From Ophthalmolycus amberensis (Eukaryota > Chordata > Actinopteri > Perciformes > Zoarcidae): 64,000 bases of DNA. The stretch spans positions 506,001 to 570,000 of the forward strand of contig JAFEUB010001490.1 in the NCBI GenBank assembly GCA_024529925.1. Reading direction: 5' to 3'. The notes beneath the pieces were generated by a model. It ran no database searches and was not told the origin of the DNA. It was given only the letters and a program-made list of their open reading frames with translations. The position numbers and the translations under genes were made by a program. Below are positions 32,552 through 45,120 of the stretch, piece by piece (positions within the stretch are counted from its first letter, which is position 1; every line of letters begins with the position of its first letter).

Positions 32552-33610
32552 TGTCTCGTAGTTCTCAGTATTTAGTATAGGTAGTAACTGCGGTCACCAT
32601 GAACTACCGGTATGTAGATTATCTTCTACAGCACACATTTGAAAGTCTGCCTTTTGAAAAAAAAACGTTGAGAAACGCCTCAGTGCCCACCAGCGGTTCG
32701 AAACAAAACCTCTGATGGAAATAGTCAGATGTAATATTTAGTCGTTTCCAGAACAAAATTACTAACTTCTAGCTTGTCAGAGAAGATGCGTTTTTTATTT
32801 TGTCCCATGTGTGAGTTATTCACATAGATATATAATACAGTACCAGTCCATTTTGGGTGCATTTATATTAGTATTAATTACTTTTGTTCGCTTCATTTTA
32901 TCATTTTTCTGTCAATAGCTGCAGCAGTGTGCAGTTGTCACACACAATGGTGGTCAACTTTGTTGGAGGCCTTTGGACAGTGAACTTGGGCTTCCTATTT
33001 GCTTCTTTTTATTTTCATGAGCAGGTCCAAATACTGTCTGACTGCAGTGTTAACCCATTCGCGTGAATATGCTACGCTCAGAGCTAATAGCACCTTCATC
33101 CAGGAGATCGGTGTATGTGTCCCATGTGAAATCAAAAGTCTTGTTTACATATTTTTAAGTTATGTTAGTGACGATTGCTGATTGTTTTTTATACTCATGT
33201 TATCATTGTTTACATATTTTACATTTAAGGCCTTAAACTTAAACATAACCGGTTTTGTTCCACATTAACGACATGGCATGAATTACGTTTAAAAAAGCTT
33301 AAAAAGCGTATCATGACTAAATGTCTTTAAAAGTGGCGACCTGTTTATTCGCCTTACCATGAGATCACGTTAAGACAGGAGTAATGACTAAATGCTGATT
33401 AAAGGCATATGTGGGAGTGGAACAAGGGTTTGTTCTTGTCTGAGGTTGACAAATAAGACATATATGTTAGCACGTCTTTTTAAATCTAGTTGGCGCATAA
33501 TAAAGGATTTATTCCTCTTAACGAAGCAACAAAAAAAGGTTAGCAAAGTTCAACAATAATATGATCGGTAAGTTGGTGAAACTCAATATATGCCAACTCA
33601 AATAAGATCA
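32552..33610. other. Stretch without recognised gene
   Basis: AT-rich. Short frames only. Confidence 0.4.
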
Positions 33611-34020
33611 TTCAATTCTATTTATTTTGTATAGCCCAAAATCACAAATTTGCCTGAGAGGGCTTTACAATCTGTACACATACGACATCCTCTGTCCCGG
33701 GACCCTCACATCGGTACAGGGAAAACTCCCCCAAAAAACCTGAAACAGGACCATGGCAGGAGGCAAGACCACGGTCCAGATGTAACCACGATCCATGGAA
33801 ACCTGCCAGGAGAGAAAGCACAACGACTCCGGGGAAGAAGCAAAGTCATTGATGTGCGTTAATGGGACATGAATTCATACAGAATGAGAGAGAGAAGATG
33901 AGAGAGGAGCTCAATGTATCCTAGGAAGTCCCAGCAGGCTAGGCCTAGAGCAGCATATCAAGGGGCTGGTCCAAGGCAAACCTGTCATCCAGGTTTTTAT
34001 GTCCTTAAGGCTTGATCGAT
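33611..34020 (+). repeat. Dispersed fish repeat (CACAAATTTGCC family)
   Basis: TTCAATTCTATTTATTTTGT, then CCCAAAATCACAAATTTGCC, GAGGGCTTTACAATCTGTAC, GACCCTCACATCGG, and further on TGAATTCATACAGAATGAGA, AGCTCAATGTATCCTAGGA and CTAGGCCTAGAGCAGCATA. Fragments in the opposite orientation lie at 1025-1200 and 13,180-13,320. I know the family as very common in teleosts; class not certain. Confidence 0.85.
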
Positions 34021-35029
34021 AAATATAATTGGGTATCATCTGCATAACAACGAAAGTTTATGGAGTGTTTTCTGATAATATTGCCAAAAGGACACATATA
34101 TAAGGTGACATCTAGGCATAAAGACGGCAGTGACATAATTGTTTATACTGTAGACAGTCTATGGTTTGTACTCATATACTCATAAACTATTCACATATAG
34201 TGTCTTCCAGGCTCTGTACAGCTTGTCCACAGACGGCTTAAATATTTTTAAAATTTCATTTCTGTTTCAACAACGTCAGCACGCCAGTGACGACAGGAGG
34301 GGAATTTCAACACTGATAGGCTTTCACAACACATCCTAATGCAGATAGTTGAAATATTTCAACTCAACACGAGTGACGCAACCAAAGGTTTGCTTTGCTT
34401 CTGGTGTGACTACACTATTATAATCTAACAATAAACATGCTTATAATGCTATGTTTTAATTCATGTTTTAATAACACTTATATGGTGTTATTAAAACATA
34501 ATACTGTTAACAAGCATGCTATGTAACTTACAAGGACCTTCATTCCTACTAAATAACCTGTATACGAGGACCGTAATATAAAGCGTTACCCCAGATCCTG
34601 AAGAAGTCAGTTTATTGATGAATTCATTATTATTTGAACTATTGTGTAATACAACATTAATCAGTAGAGGTTCAGCAGAAGGCGTGTTGAGTTTATCAGT
34701 TAATAAAAAAAAAGGTTTTATAATCTGTGTGTCCGTGCTGCTGCTGTCTCTGTGAGTCTTGAAGTGACCCAAATAAACCTGCAGTGTGTTCAGGTGCTGC
34801 ATGTCTCATCACGCCCCAGCTGTTCTCAGCTATGTCAGCCCAGCTGGCCTCCACCTGAGCCCTGCTGCAGTCACAGAAGCTGAATCTCAAACACAAAGGG
34901 ATCAGGGGAATGACTGCTACCTGTAGACCAGCAGCTCGATTTTCCTGTTGCTCAGCTTGGTTTTCAGGAGTGTTTTTAAATAGTTGTCGTCACAGCCGAA
35001 AATAAAATAAAATACAGCCACAAGCTGCC
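34021..35029. other. Stretch without recognised gene
   Basis: AT-rich. The minus-strand frames at 34,491-34,896 have no recognisable domain. Confidence 0.4.
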
Positions 35030-35185
35030 CTTCCGGGTTCTTTCCATCAACAGATGGAAGCCGCTCCACTTCATAGATAATTGGCAGGCTTTCCGGGGGA
35101 AACCTGGTCTGATTAGGAGAGACGGCATTCATCCCACTTTGGATGGAGCAGATCTCATATCTAGACTCGAGTATTATCATCAAGT
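35030..35185 (+). pseudogene. LINE ORF1 esterase (SGNH-type) fragment
   Basis: On the plus strand a frame reads RWKPLHFIDNWQAFRGKPGL then IRRDGIHPTLDGADLIS. The DGIH is the Asp-x-x-His motif that closes the active site of SGNH hydrolases, which occur in ORF1 of CR1/L2-type LINEs. No more of the protein is present. Confidence 0.4.
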
Positions 35186-35756
35186 ACTCAATATGCAGAA
35201 TAATATACATTGGTATTGTATTATATTTATTGATGCATTAATGTGTTCATCACGTTAATGTTGCAGCTAGTAAAGGTGGAACTAATTTCAATGATGTTCT
35301 ATACTGCTGGGTAGTTAATAAATGGGTAGTAATAATAAATCCTCATTTTTGGTTGATTTGTTTTGTTCTAATAATCGAAATCTAGAGTAACTAAAGCTGT
35401 CAGACAAATGTAGTACTGTCAAAAGTAGAGCTAACACTTTAATGACTTTAACTTTAGAATAACTTTATTATTGTACTTTTCAATGCCAAAAGTGTTGACC
35501 AAGTACAGTCCAGTTACAAAAGTTTGATGTATAATGGCCAATTATGTAAAATGGCCGCCAAGCCACGGCAACAGCAGTCCAAGCTTTGGAAGTTTTCATT
35601 GCAAAGTCTCCTTTTTTTTTACCTCTACTTGTCATGTATGTGCCTACCAAATTTCTATCAAGAACGATATTATTTAAATGATCTTTTCAGAAGATTGACG
35701 GTATGATCCCTGGCTCGTACAAACCATGTGGATGTGTCCTTGAGGAAGACACTTAA

Positions 35757-37205
35757 GGCCTAGTCCACACTACTCCAGTTTTACTCCATCTTTGCTACGT
35801 TTACACTGAGCAGCCACACTACGCCGGAGTTTTGGAGCACCCTAAACGGAGGAGCCTGAAAACTCCGCCGAGGTTGGAGGTATTTGAAAACTCCGGGGTT
35901 TTGGTTGAGTGTAGACGGTCGGACACGGATGTGCTTCGAAAAAAATTACGCCCACACCCGTGTTCGCTACTGGATTGGTTCTTGGCAACCATGACGTCTC
36001 CGTCCCTGATTCGTCACACTCACTATCACGTGACCCGTACCCGGAAGAAAACAAACAGCCGGGCGACCAGCGACAATTCCCAAGTCCAGAGACGCTATCA
36101 GCCGTACATGGAGCGCCGGTTTTGTGCACGCTGTATTACCTGTTGCGTACTAGCAGCTGTTGTGCAATAAAAAGTCTGCATTTATGTGGAGGAAGCAGCT
36201 GTTATTCTAGCTGCGTGACCATTGGCGATCAGCCCCCACGGAGCGGCTGTCTGAAGCTACAGTTAGCAATAAATGCTATTCAGCGCTACGAGCTAGAAAC
36301 AGACAACAACACAGAGGAAACGAGTGAGAGACGAGTGAGAGATGAGTGATCGACGCTGATTCGTTTTACTTCTTCCGTTTGGTAGCCTTGAGAGACCTTA
36401 GTCTGCAAGTATTTCTTTATGGAGCATGAAAAGATGTACGAAGATATATTATATTCGCTAATGCTAATCGCGGTTAGCATTTCCCCATTGGCGGTAATGT
36501 TAAAATTAGCTTAGAAGCTAGCGAGTCGGACCTTTTGCATGATGTTGTACCCTAAAAGATGGAGCAATTCCCCCATGCCCTAAAGAATTGATAGAGGGCG
36601 AAGATGATGTCCCTGTTTCTCTGCTGGGTGACCCAGCTTATCCCCTGATGTCATATCTCATGAAGGAATACCTCAATGGCGGAGCTAACGTTACATTCAT
36701 CAGCCCCCATGGCAACAACAGACAACAACACAGAGGAAGCGAGTGATCGACGTGTGTTGACCACATTTATGGACCATAATCTAGTAAACGTTTACGTGTA
36801 AGTGTTGATTTTAAAGTAAAGTTGATGTGAGAGAGAGCGAGAGAGAGAGAGAGATAGACCCGCAGCGCTGTAACTACGTCTGAAAAATAAAACTTCTAAA
36901 ACTTTCCACGAACTGTGTCTGTTTGAGTTTATCGAGGAAGATTTTAGAGGAAGATCTTAAGTATCAAATATAACCTTTCATTATTAAAGTCGTATTTTTT
37001 TTAACTAAGCAAGCAATCCACTTCCTGTTTACACCGTCACGCGCATGCCCATTGTACGTTAATGGTCACGTGCTGTCCGCCTTCGAAGGCTGCCGTGTGG
37101 ATGCAGATCAACTTGAGAATAATGCTGAAACTCCCGTGTGGACGGAGATCGTTTCTATTTGACAACTCTGCATCCAACTAGACACGGAGTAGTGAGGACA
37201 TGGCC
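35757..37205. mobile_element. TTAA-flanked DNA transposon (piggyBac-like target site)
   Basis: 1,449 bp inserted in a SINE, with TTAA at both borders (35,753-35,756 and 37,206-37,209). Termini GGCCTAGTCC and GGACATGGCC are imperfect inverted repeats, and longer subterminal words (CCACACTACTCC near the left, GGAGTAGTG near the right) also pair. The ACTCCG/GTGTGGACGGAGAT style of sequence recurs at 54,140-54,260. TTAA duplication is the mark of piggyBac, but a Harbinger-type element with a 3-bp duplication cannot be excluded. The overlapping frames at 35,832-36,349 show no transposase. Confidence 0.65.
36828..36856. repeat. (GA)n microsatellite
   Basis: GAGAGAGAGCGAGAGAGAGA and continuing, inside the TTAA-flanked element. 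Confidence 0.9.
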
Positions 37206-37563
37206 TTAACCCAAGTTGCTCCCGAAGGCTGTGCCCACGGTAAATTGGCAGGGGGCCCCTTGTATCCCTGCCATCACTGTATGAATGGGTGAATGACATG
37301 TAGCGTTGTTTTTATCATTTTATGCTACTGTCCGAACACAAGAAATTCAAAGCAATCGCCGTGAAGATCCGGGCCACGTCTCCATTCAGCGATCAAATCC
37401 CTGTTTGGGGAAGAGGAAAAGGAGCAGTCATATATACTGCGGAGTTCACTCGTAGGACGGCACTTCCTAATTGACCAGCAATGCTTCCAGCAACCCATTG
37501 AGTCCAGCAGAGCAGTGGTCCCTAACCACCGGGCCGTGGACCGGTACCGGGCCGTGGATCATT

Positions 37564-40208
37564 GCAAAATGGCACCGTGCCAGCGGCAGCCTGTTGCAGC
37601 AGCTACCCTGTGTGTGTTTTAATTTCAGTCTTTTTTCACTCTTTCCCCGCTACTTTTTAATTTTTAATTTTTCCTTAACGTTTGGTTCTTACGGTCAGAC
37701 AACGGACTGTAACTTTTTTGCCAACTTTCCCGTGGCTTTCTGTGACTTTTCTTGAACAACAATGAGTGAGGCATACAGTGCTACTGCCCTTCCCCCCCTT
37801 GGCAGGTCCGACCACAACCTGATCCTGTTAACACCAAAGTATGTTCCTCTGGTGCAGAGGCTGCCTGTGACCACCAGGACTGTGAGGAGGTGGTCTCAGG
37901 AGGCTAATGATGCTCTGCAGGACTGCTTTGAGTCAACTGATTGGGATGTTCTTTGTGGATCACATGGGGAGGACCTCAACAGCATGACGGACTGTATCAC
38001 AGAAGAAATCAAATTCTGTGAAAAAACCGTCATACCATCCCAGACTGTACGCTGCTTCCCGAATAACAAGCCATGGATCACCAGTGACCTGAAAGCTGTT
38101 CTTAATAAGAAGAAAGCAGCTTTCAGGTCTGGGGACAGGGACGAGCTCAGGAGAGTTCAGCACGACCTGAAGATAAAGATCAGAGAGTGCAAGGACTCCT
38201 ACAGGAGGAAGCTGGAGGCCAAACTCCAGCAGAACAATGTGAAGGAGGTGTGGATGGGGATGAAGCAGATCACCGGCTTCAAGGTTGGAGGCAGACAACC
38301 AGGGGGCTCCCTGGAGAGGGCCAACGAGCTTAACAGTCACTTCAATAGGTTTAGCTCAGAGCCCTCATCTGTCTCCTCCACACACCACACCTCCCAAACA
38401 CCTCCCCCTCTGTCCCCTCTGGTGAGCTGCATGGACTCAGAGCCCTCCACTTCAAAGGGCCCTGCCACCACCGACATAATGATCCCCCCCCCCCTCTCTG
38501 TGACGACTGGCCAGGTGAGAAGACAGCTGGAGAGACTCCACCAAGGCAAGGCTGCGGGACCTGATGGCATCAGCCCCAGGGCCCTGAACACCTGCGCCAT
38601 CCAGCTGTCTAATGTCCTTCAACACCTATACAACCTGAGCCTGAAGCAGGAGGAAGTCCCGGTGCTGTGGAAGACGTCGTGCCTGGTTCCTGTACCGAAG
38701 AAGACGACACCATCTGGCCTCAATGACTACCGACCAGTTGCCCTCATGTGATGAAGGTGCTGGAGAGGCTGGTCTTGGCCCACCTCCGGTCGCAGGTGAA
38801 ATCCTCACTGGACCCTCTGCAATTTGCATACCAGCCTCATGTGGGGGTGGACGACGCCATCATCTACCTGCTGCAACGAGCTCAGTCGCACCTGGATGGA
38901 ACCGGTGGCTCTGTGAGAATCACTTTCTTTGATTTCTCCAGTGCATTCAACACCATCCAACCAGTGCTGCTGAGTGAGAAGCTGCGGGTGGTGGGGGTGA
39001 ATGCGTCCACCGTCTCCTGGATCACTGACTACCTCACAGGCAGACCACAGTTTGTCCCACTGGGCAGTGTGCTGTCTGATACGGTGGTCAGTGATACTGG
39101 AGCCCCACAGGGAACTGTTCTGTCTCCCTTCCTGTTCACCTTGTACACCACTGACTTCCAGTACAACTCTATGTCATGCCATCTGCAGAAGTTCTCGGAT
39201 GACTCTGCAGTGGTCGGGTGTATAAGGGACGGACAGGAGGAGGAGTACAGGGCAGTAGTGGATGACTTTGTGGAGTGGGCCGGTAGAAATCACCTGCGTC
39301 TGAACGTGGCCAAGACCATAGAGATGGTGGTCGACTTCAGGAGGAAGACGACGGCTCCACAACCGGTGAAAGTTCTGGGAGAGGATGTAGAGGAGTACAA
39401 GTAGAGGAGTACAAGTACCTGGGTGTCTCCATCGACAGCAGACTGAACTGGCAGACCAACATCAACGCTGTGTACAAGAAGGGGATGAGTCGACTCTTTT
39501 TCTTGAGGAAACTTCGATCCTTCAACGTGTGCAGCAAGATGCTGGAGATGTTCTACCAGTCTGTTGTGGCCAGTGCACTGTACTTCGCTGTACAGTGCAC
39601 TGTACTTCTGCTGGGGGAGCAGCATTGGAGCCAGAGACACCAACAGACTGAACAAACTGGTTAAGAAGGCCGGCTCCATCATTGGCTGCAAACAAGACTA
39701 TCTGGAAGAGGTGGTGGAGAGGAGGACACTGAAGAAACTATCATCCATATTGGATAACCCGGACCACCCTCTCCACCACCTCCTGCAGGGACAGCGGAGC
39801 ACTTTCTCCAACAGACTGATCCAGCTCCGCTGTCACAAGGAAAGATACAGGAGAACATTCCTGCCCACTGCAATAAGACTTTACAATAAAACAGCTCTGG
39901 CCAGATCATCCTCCACATAACTACACACTGCTTCACTGTTGTTTGCTGGGGTTGACTTTTGCACTACTGTTCTTCACCTAGTCAGATAATTCAATACTAT
40001 TCTATTTCATTGTATATACTGTGCATTTTTGTTGTTTTATCTTATATATTCTATATTCTGATATTTTAATTTGGCCTACTCTGTTATTCTATTGTGCATT
40101 TTTTAATACTTAATATTTTTGGTTACTCTGCTACTTTGTTAATTGGTGTGTCTTGCTGCTGTAACATACAAATTTCCCCCTGGGGATAAATAAAGTACAT
40201 ATCTATCT
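37564..40208 (+). mobile_element. CR1/L2-type LINE, internally deleted, with target duplication
   Basis: Inserted in the hAT with the 6-bp duplication ATCATT on both sides (37,558-37,563 and 40,209-40,214). The 5' end keeps a GGCACCGTGCCAGCGGCAGC-type leader, and the 3' end finishes AATAAAGTACAT followed by TATC repeats, the usual short tandem tail of this LINE group. The leader jumps straight into the middle of ORF2, so the endonuclease is missing. Confidence 0.88.
37762..39920 (+). pseudogene. LINE ORF2, reverse transcriptase part, three frameshifts
   Basis: The frame 37,762-38,751 starts at the end of the endonuclease (PLGRSDHNLILLTPKY), passes through CFPNNKPWITSDLKAVLNKK and reaches the RT fingers (GKAAGPDGISPRAL, LVPVPKK, NDYRPVAL). 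A deletion of about 7 bases at 38,743 shifts to the frame 38,748-39,404, which holds the palm (FFDFSSAFNTI, GAPQGTVLSPFLFTLY, KFSDDSAVVG). FSDDSA sits at the catalytic position, where the family shows a comparable Asp-Asp, so the active site itself looks intact. A 14-base direct duplication (TAGAGGAGTACAAG) at 39,404 and a 22-base duplication at about 39,580-39,610 shift the frame twice more. The last frame, to 39,920, carries NRLIQLRCHKERYRRTFLP. Non-functional without repair and without endonuclease. Confidence 0.92.
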
Positions 40209-40431
40209 ATCATTTGGTACCGGGCCGCACAGAAAGAAAGAATACATATTATATTATTTCCGTTTTATTGATTATCAGAGTCTGAAAGAAGTTTTATTTT
40301 GAAAAATGACCGGATTCTCTCGCAATTTCATCCGCCTGTGCCTCTTGACACACGTCAAGACGCTTGTCGGTCACGTGATACGTTACCTCAAAAATTAAGC
40401 CTGCAAACTAGCGAAAATTAGTAAATAACTT

Positions 40432-40860
40432 TTGGAGAGCTTCTTTGCAAAGGGGAAAAGGCCACTAAGGAGTCAGAAGAATTTAACAGACAATATCAGG
40501 AGTAATTCTTACGCCAAGCCCGCTCTGCAGAATATGTGGCGACAGGAAGATCAGCTGCTGGAGATTGTAAATGACGGTGGCCTTAAAAGTATGTTTGAGA
40601 CAACAACTCTGCTCGTGTTTAGGATTGAAATCAAAGCTGAGTATCCTGAGATCGCCACTAAAGCAAAACCCTGCTTCCATTTCACACATCCTCTTTGTGA
40701 AGCGGGATGTTCTGCAGTGACAGCAATCAAAACTAAATCACGGAGTAGATGGACATCAGGAACAGACTTCGGGTGTCATTGTCTCCCATTACCCCCAGAT
40801 GGGACCGTCTCGTTGCAGAGAAACAAGCTCAGGGCTCCCACTGATTCAGCGTTATTGTGA
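40432..40860 (+). pseudogene. hAT transposase: N-terminus fused to C-terminal dimerisation region
   Basis: 143 codons in one frame. The first codon is TTG where the family has ATG (followed by ESFFAKGKR). After about 40 residues it enters the C-terminal part: LLEIVNDGGLKSMFETT, then KAEYPEIATKA and LCEAGCSAVTAIKTKSRSR, the hAT dimerisation domain. BED finger remnants and the whole DDE catalytic core are absent, so this is an internal deletion that kept the frame. In related elements the domain ends in an Arg-rich, Ser-Pro-Ile tail; here that tail is worn. No transposase activity is possible. A truncated dimerisation-only product could in theory interfere with relatives, but the start codon is lost. 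Confidence 0.85.
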
Positions 40861-41246
40861 GTTGTATTTTTTATGCATTTTATATTTGTTTTCATGCCGA
40901 TCGTATCATTTTATTTCGTCGTGTTTTTCCCCCACACCTTGAAGGCCGGTCCGTGAAAATATTGTCTTCCATGAAACCGGTCCGTGGTGCAAAAAAGGTT
41001 GGGGACCTCTGCAGTCGAGGGAAACCCACTGAGTCCAGTAGAGGGAAACCCACTGAGTCCAGTAGAGGGAAACCCATTGAGTCCAGTAGAGAGAAACCCA
41101 CTCAGTCCAGTAGACTCATGTGATTCCACACATTCTTGCTTTTTATACTATGTCACTTATTTACTTCCCTCATAACTGCAGACACGTGAAGCTGCATAAT
41201 TGGACATGTGGGGCCACTGACTAAGCTGCCGTGTTTCACGAGTTGG

Positions 41247-41765
41247 GAGAAGGAGGCAACCTCTGGGTCTGAAATGTGAAGCCAATGCAGAAGTGCCTAA
41301 CCTTCCATTCCTTCTAATGGCTCTCAAAGGGCGAAACCTATGAGAAAATGACCCTAATTCTCACTTGATTTATTACTGAAGTAAACGTAAACATGCAAGT
41401 TAATGGTCTCAGCAGCTAGTTTCAAGTTTTCTTCAATTCAGCGTTATGATCATTTTGTAAAATATGGTCCCGTTCCGAGTAAAACAGACGATAATTCCGT
41501 GTATGTAATTGACAGTTCGCTACCACAGCATTCTTTGATCTGGGAGTTGTTCGTGTTTTGATCTTAGAACTTTGACTCTTTCACAGTTTGTTTTCAGTTC
41601 ATAAAAAGTTAAATGTAACATTTGTTTTGGCTCAAAATGTCTTATTCCGTACCAAAACAAATTATCGACAGCCAAAAACCAAGATGGCGCATAATGGTGC
41701 ACTCTAAAAAGCCTTAGTCCACAAACCAAGGGTGACGTCTCAGGGACTAAGTTCACTACTTATGC
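41247..41765 (+). repeat. Dispersed repeat family, copy 2
   Basis: Longer relative of 18,722-19,125. It adds CCAAGATGGCGCATAATG, the AGTCCACAAACCAAGGGTGA block and a final CAGTCTATGG. The reading frame 41,520-41,756 is inside it. Confidence 0.7.
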
Positions 41766-42095
41766 AGTCTATGGATGGGAGTGAGAATGGGCTGGATACA
41801 ACTACAGATGCCGTTATAAAGTTGTTTTGTGTTATTATATTTCACAACTGTACAGAGATCTTTTGGAGTTATTTTTTTCTTTTTTGATTCTGTTCTTTGC
41901 TGAGATGATTTGTTCCTGTAGTGAGGAATTCTTAATATTGTTTAGATTTCTATTTCATCATGTTTCTCAAGAAACTATGCTCAGTGTTGACTTTGGCACC
42001 CGGATGACATAACATTAGTGTTTGGAGTTTACCAAACTCTCAGTCACACACTAAACAGATTACGCTGAAGTAGATTAGTCACTACGGTCCTGTGT

Positions 42096-42132
42096 TTGTA
42101 TCCACCTGAACGTGTGGAGGGGGATACAAACA
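42096..42132. other. Short inverted repeat
   Basis: GTTTGTATCC and GGATACAAAC flank about 17 bases, giving a 10-bp stem just left of the segmental duplication. Confidence 0.8.
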
Positions 42133-45120
42133 TGCAGTGCATGTGTGACTGCAGGTGTAGAGCTGACACTAGCATGACTCTATAGGATTGTTGCTGGGAG
42201 TCATGCTTCTCACTACTGATTCTTAGTTTTTGTTTGTAGAAATTTTTCCCAACAGTCAAATCTAAATGGTGGCTCATATGTGTTATTTTCTTATCAACAT
42301 GTTTACCCCCGTAGCATAGGTCACAGGGTCAAACATCTTGGCAGTGTTGGATATTAAAACAAAATTAATTATCTTAGGTATCTCAGGAAGAGTGGAAATA
42401 AAAAATGAACAACCATCTGTTGTTTATACACTGTCTCATCAAAATTACATTGATCATATTAATAACAATTATTGTGATTGGGCCGGACTTTGGACATGCC
42501 TGTCATAGGTTTAACTCCCATCATCTCTGTATTTAAGATTCAAAGCTGTCTGTGTGTGCCTTTGTCATGGTGATTGAACTATTTATGTTTCTACTTCCAG
42601 ATGTACAAAAATAGTTGTACACAAACGTGAGAAGTTTAAAAAACTCGAAAAGAAACGGCAACAGATATAGTGTAATGATCGCCGAAGTCTGACTTTGTGT
42701 ACGCCAGTGAATGGGGAACCTATTGGTTATCCTTCACATATTTAAAGTGCTGTACTTACGAAGGTTACCAGTTGCCTTTAATGTTTACACAGGATATGAA
42801 TAGGGTCTGTTATTGTTATTATTTTATTTTGCCTGGCTTGTATACATTGTGACGGGGGGAAAGTGATGCGAGAGGAGATTGTGCTAGCAGACAGAGAGAA
42901 GCAGTCGGTGTTTAGTGAACTCAGAGAGCACGATTTACAGGTGACTGCTCAGCTAAAGGATCCAAAGCAAATGTTTTGCGGATTTAATAAGCGGGAGACT
43001 GGACTGGGATTCGGCAAAAAGGACCACCAGCTACACAGGCTGCGATGAGGTAGCGTGAGTTCTGTGGAGCCAAGGAACCGCGGCGTCTCGCCACACTTCA
43101 AAGCTGAGTATCCTGAGATCCTGTTGTTGACTTTGTTTTGGGGATTTATTTGTCATCGGACTGTTTTGTGTTACATTAAGGAACTTTGGAACTGTTGGGA
43201 CACGGAGTTTGAGCGATAATTTGTAAATGTTTGTTTCTTGTACCGGAGTACCGCGAGAGCCTCGCTGTTTTTGTTTGTTTGTCATTGTTTTTATGCGGGA
43301 GAAAGCTATACAGTTACAGGGAAATTCGTTTTTAGCGACGCTAGCGGGGAAAAGCTAGTTCACTATCTACCACACGGGTCACCAACCTTTTTGAGAGCTA
43401 CTTCAAGGGTACTGTGTAGTTCGACGGGCTACTTGTTTGATACAAACTTCCTTGTTGCACAGATCATCTTATAATAATAATAATAATAATATATGTGAAG
43501 AGACTGTCTGATCACATGTCAATGTTAATTATTCCTCACAATAATTATTAACAATGATTGTGTATTTTGTTCAAAATCACACCTGTTATATGTTTGTACA
43601 AATGATCACTTCTAAAAAAATGTAGGAAATCATTAACGGTCATATCTTCACATCATGTCTCATTTGTACTAACCACTACCTTTGTAACATTTTTGAACAA
43701 ATCATGAACTCTGTCCCATGTTTATACAAATGATCAGTTATGTAAGATTGATATCAGAGGGATATCCGGCCAATCCAAAGACGAGGATTGTAACCAATTA
43801 AATGTAGTTATACAATGGTGACTGGGTCCGCCCACTTAGTGTCAAAAAGAAAATCTATTTAGCGATGACGATCGCTCTTCTTCATTTTGTAGAGATCACA
43901 TCCAATATGTGTTTCTATTTTCTGGCGATATCTGCTGCGTAGGTTCAACCAACTCTTTTATGTTTTCACTTTCCTCCACTGCCATTTGCGCTGGGCACCG
44001 GGCAGCCGAAAACGGGACTCGAAGCACAAACCCAGATCTGCTATCAGTAAAACAGTCTTTACTTATCTTCTTTATATTTATGTAAACAATCACAGTTGTC
44101 TTGGCGACACTAAGCTCAGGATGCAGCGACAGTGCCCTTGCAAAATTGATGGCGCAGATGGTGGAAGGGAGTGTCAAACTATCTACACTATACTAGTCTA
44201 TACTATACTATCAAAGTTTTAACTTGAGTCCAAGTCATATGACTCTGAGTCCACACCTCTGGTTATCAGCCCTGACATTTTTTTGTGAAAGTTCTTAATC
44301 TTGAATTCACTTTGCCACCAAACAAACTCTCTGATCACAATCATTTTGTTCAAATAAACTAAAACTGGTTCCGTATATAAAACAGATGAAGAAGCCTCAC
44401 ACTCATGAGTACGTTTGTCATTCTGAATGCATCCCAGCAGAACTGAGTAAATAAATTAAATAAAACTATGTTCTTCAGAAGCAACATCTCACTTGTCAAG
44501 AAACATTTGAGGTAGCTATTTAACAATTTAATTTGTGTGAAAATAAAATGTCTGTATTGTCCGAACTAAACGAAACCAAAATACAACTGGAAACTCCCAC
44601 AATTGAGAAGGAGGAAGAGGAAGAGGCCTCGGGGCTTTCAGCTGGGAAAGTGAAGCCATTAGAAATGACATAAGTTTTCAAAGAGATGCTTATCTGCTTT
44701 AGTTTCACAATGTCTGAAAACAATGACTCTGGAAAACAATGTCCCACAATGCAACTGAGGGTCTGCATGCATCCAGCAGCAAAGATAATGTTGAGGAAGC
44801 TAGAAGAGAAGCAGAAGTTTGGTACTAAAGCTGGCTAGTTAAGGTGCAAGTGCATTTCAAACAAGGCAATAGCACTGTCACTGTTGTCACTGAAATACTA
44901 CTTTCATCGACGTATTTTCTGATCACACTGACAGCTGACACATCAGTCGTTTATGTGTAAAACACGTCTATATCTCCAACCCAACTGTTGGCGGCCAAGT
45001 TGCATTGTGGTTAATGTAGGTGCCAAGTTAAGGAATAGGAATGTTTCACTGTCAATAGTGAGTCTGACAGGACTGCAATGTTAAATCCGTTGGGTACTCT
45101 TTTACAAACACTTCTTAGGT

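Larger units (their letters stand above)
35690..37310 (+). repeat. SINE split by an insertion
   Basis: Left part 35,690-35,752 holds a worn B box (GGTATGATCCCTGG) and GATGTGTCCTTGAGGAAGAC. The right part, 37,210-37,310, continues with CCCAAGTTGCTCCCGA, TGCCATCACTGTATGAATGG and GTGAATGACATGTAGCG. Together they follow the order of the widespread fish tRNA-derived SINE also seen at 24,455. The TTAA-flanked element 35,757-37,205 lies between. Confidence 0.75.
37513..41011 (+). mobile_element. hAT element carrying a LINE
   Basis: Ends CAGTGGTCCCTAACC and GGTTGGGGACCTCTG are near-perfect inverted repeats. The 8-bp flanks CAGCAGAG and CAGTCGAG differ at two positions, partly because both lie in a repeat array. 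Subterminal ACCGGGCCG and CCGGTCCGTG words belong to a well-known fish hAT family. Without the LINE (37,564-40,208) the element is about 850 bp and keeps only the two ends of the transposase gene. Confidence 0.9.
37481..41115. repeat. 24-bp minisatellite split by a hAT
   Basis: Units of the form GAAACCCACTGAGTCCAGTA plus GAGG occur four times at 41,020-41,115. One partial unit, AACCCATTGAGTCCAGCAGA, lies at 37,492-37,512, just left of the hAT. The hAT therefore landed inside the array. Confidence 0.85.

Noticed and set aside
42863..43048. Conserved small gene repeated at 49,357
   Set aside because: Identity between copies is explained by the segmental duplication, so it is no evidence of selection; no domain seen.
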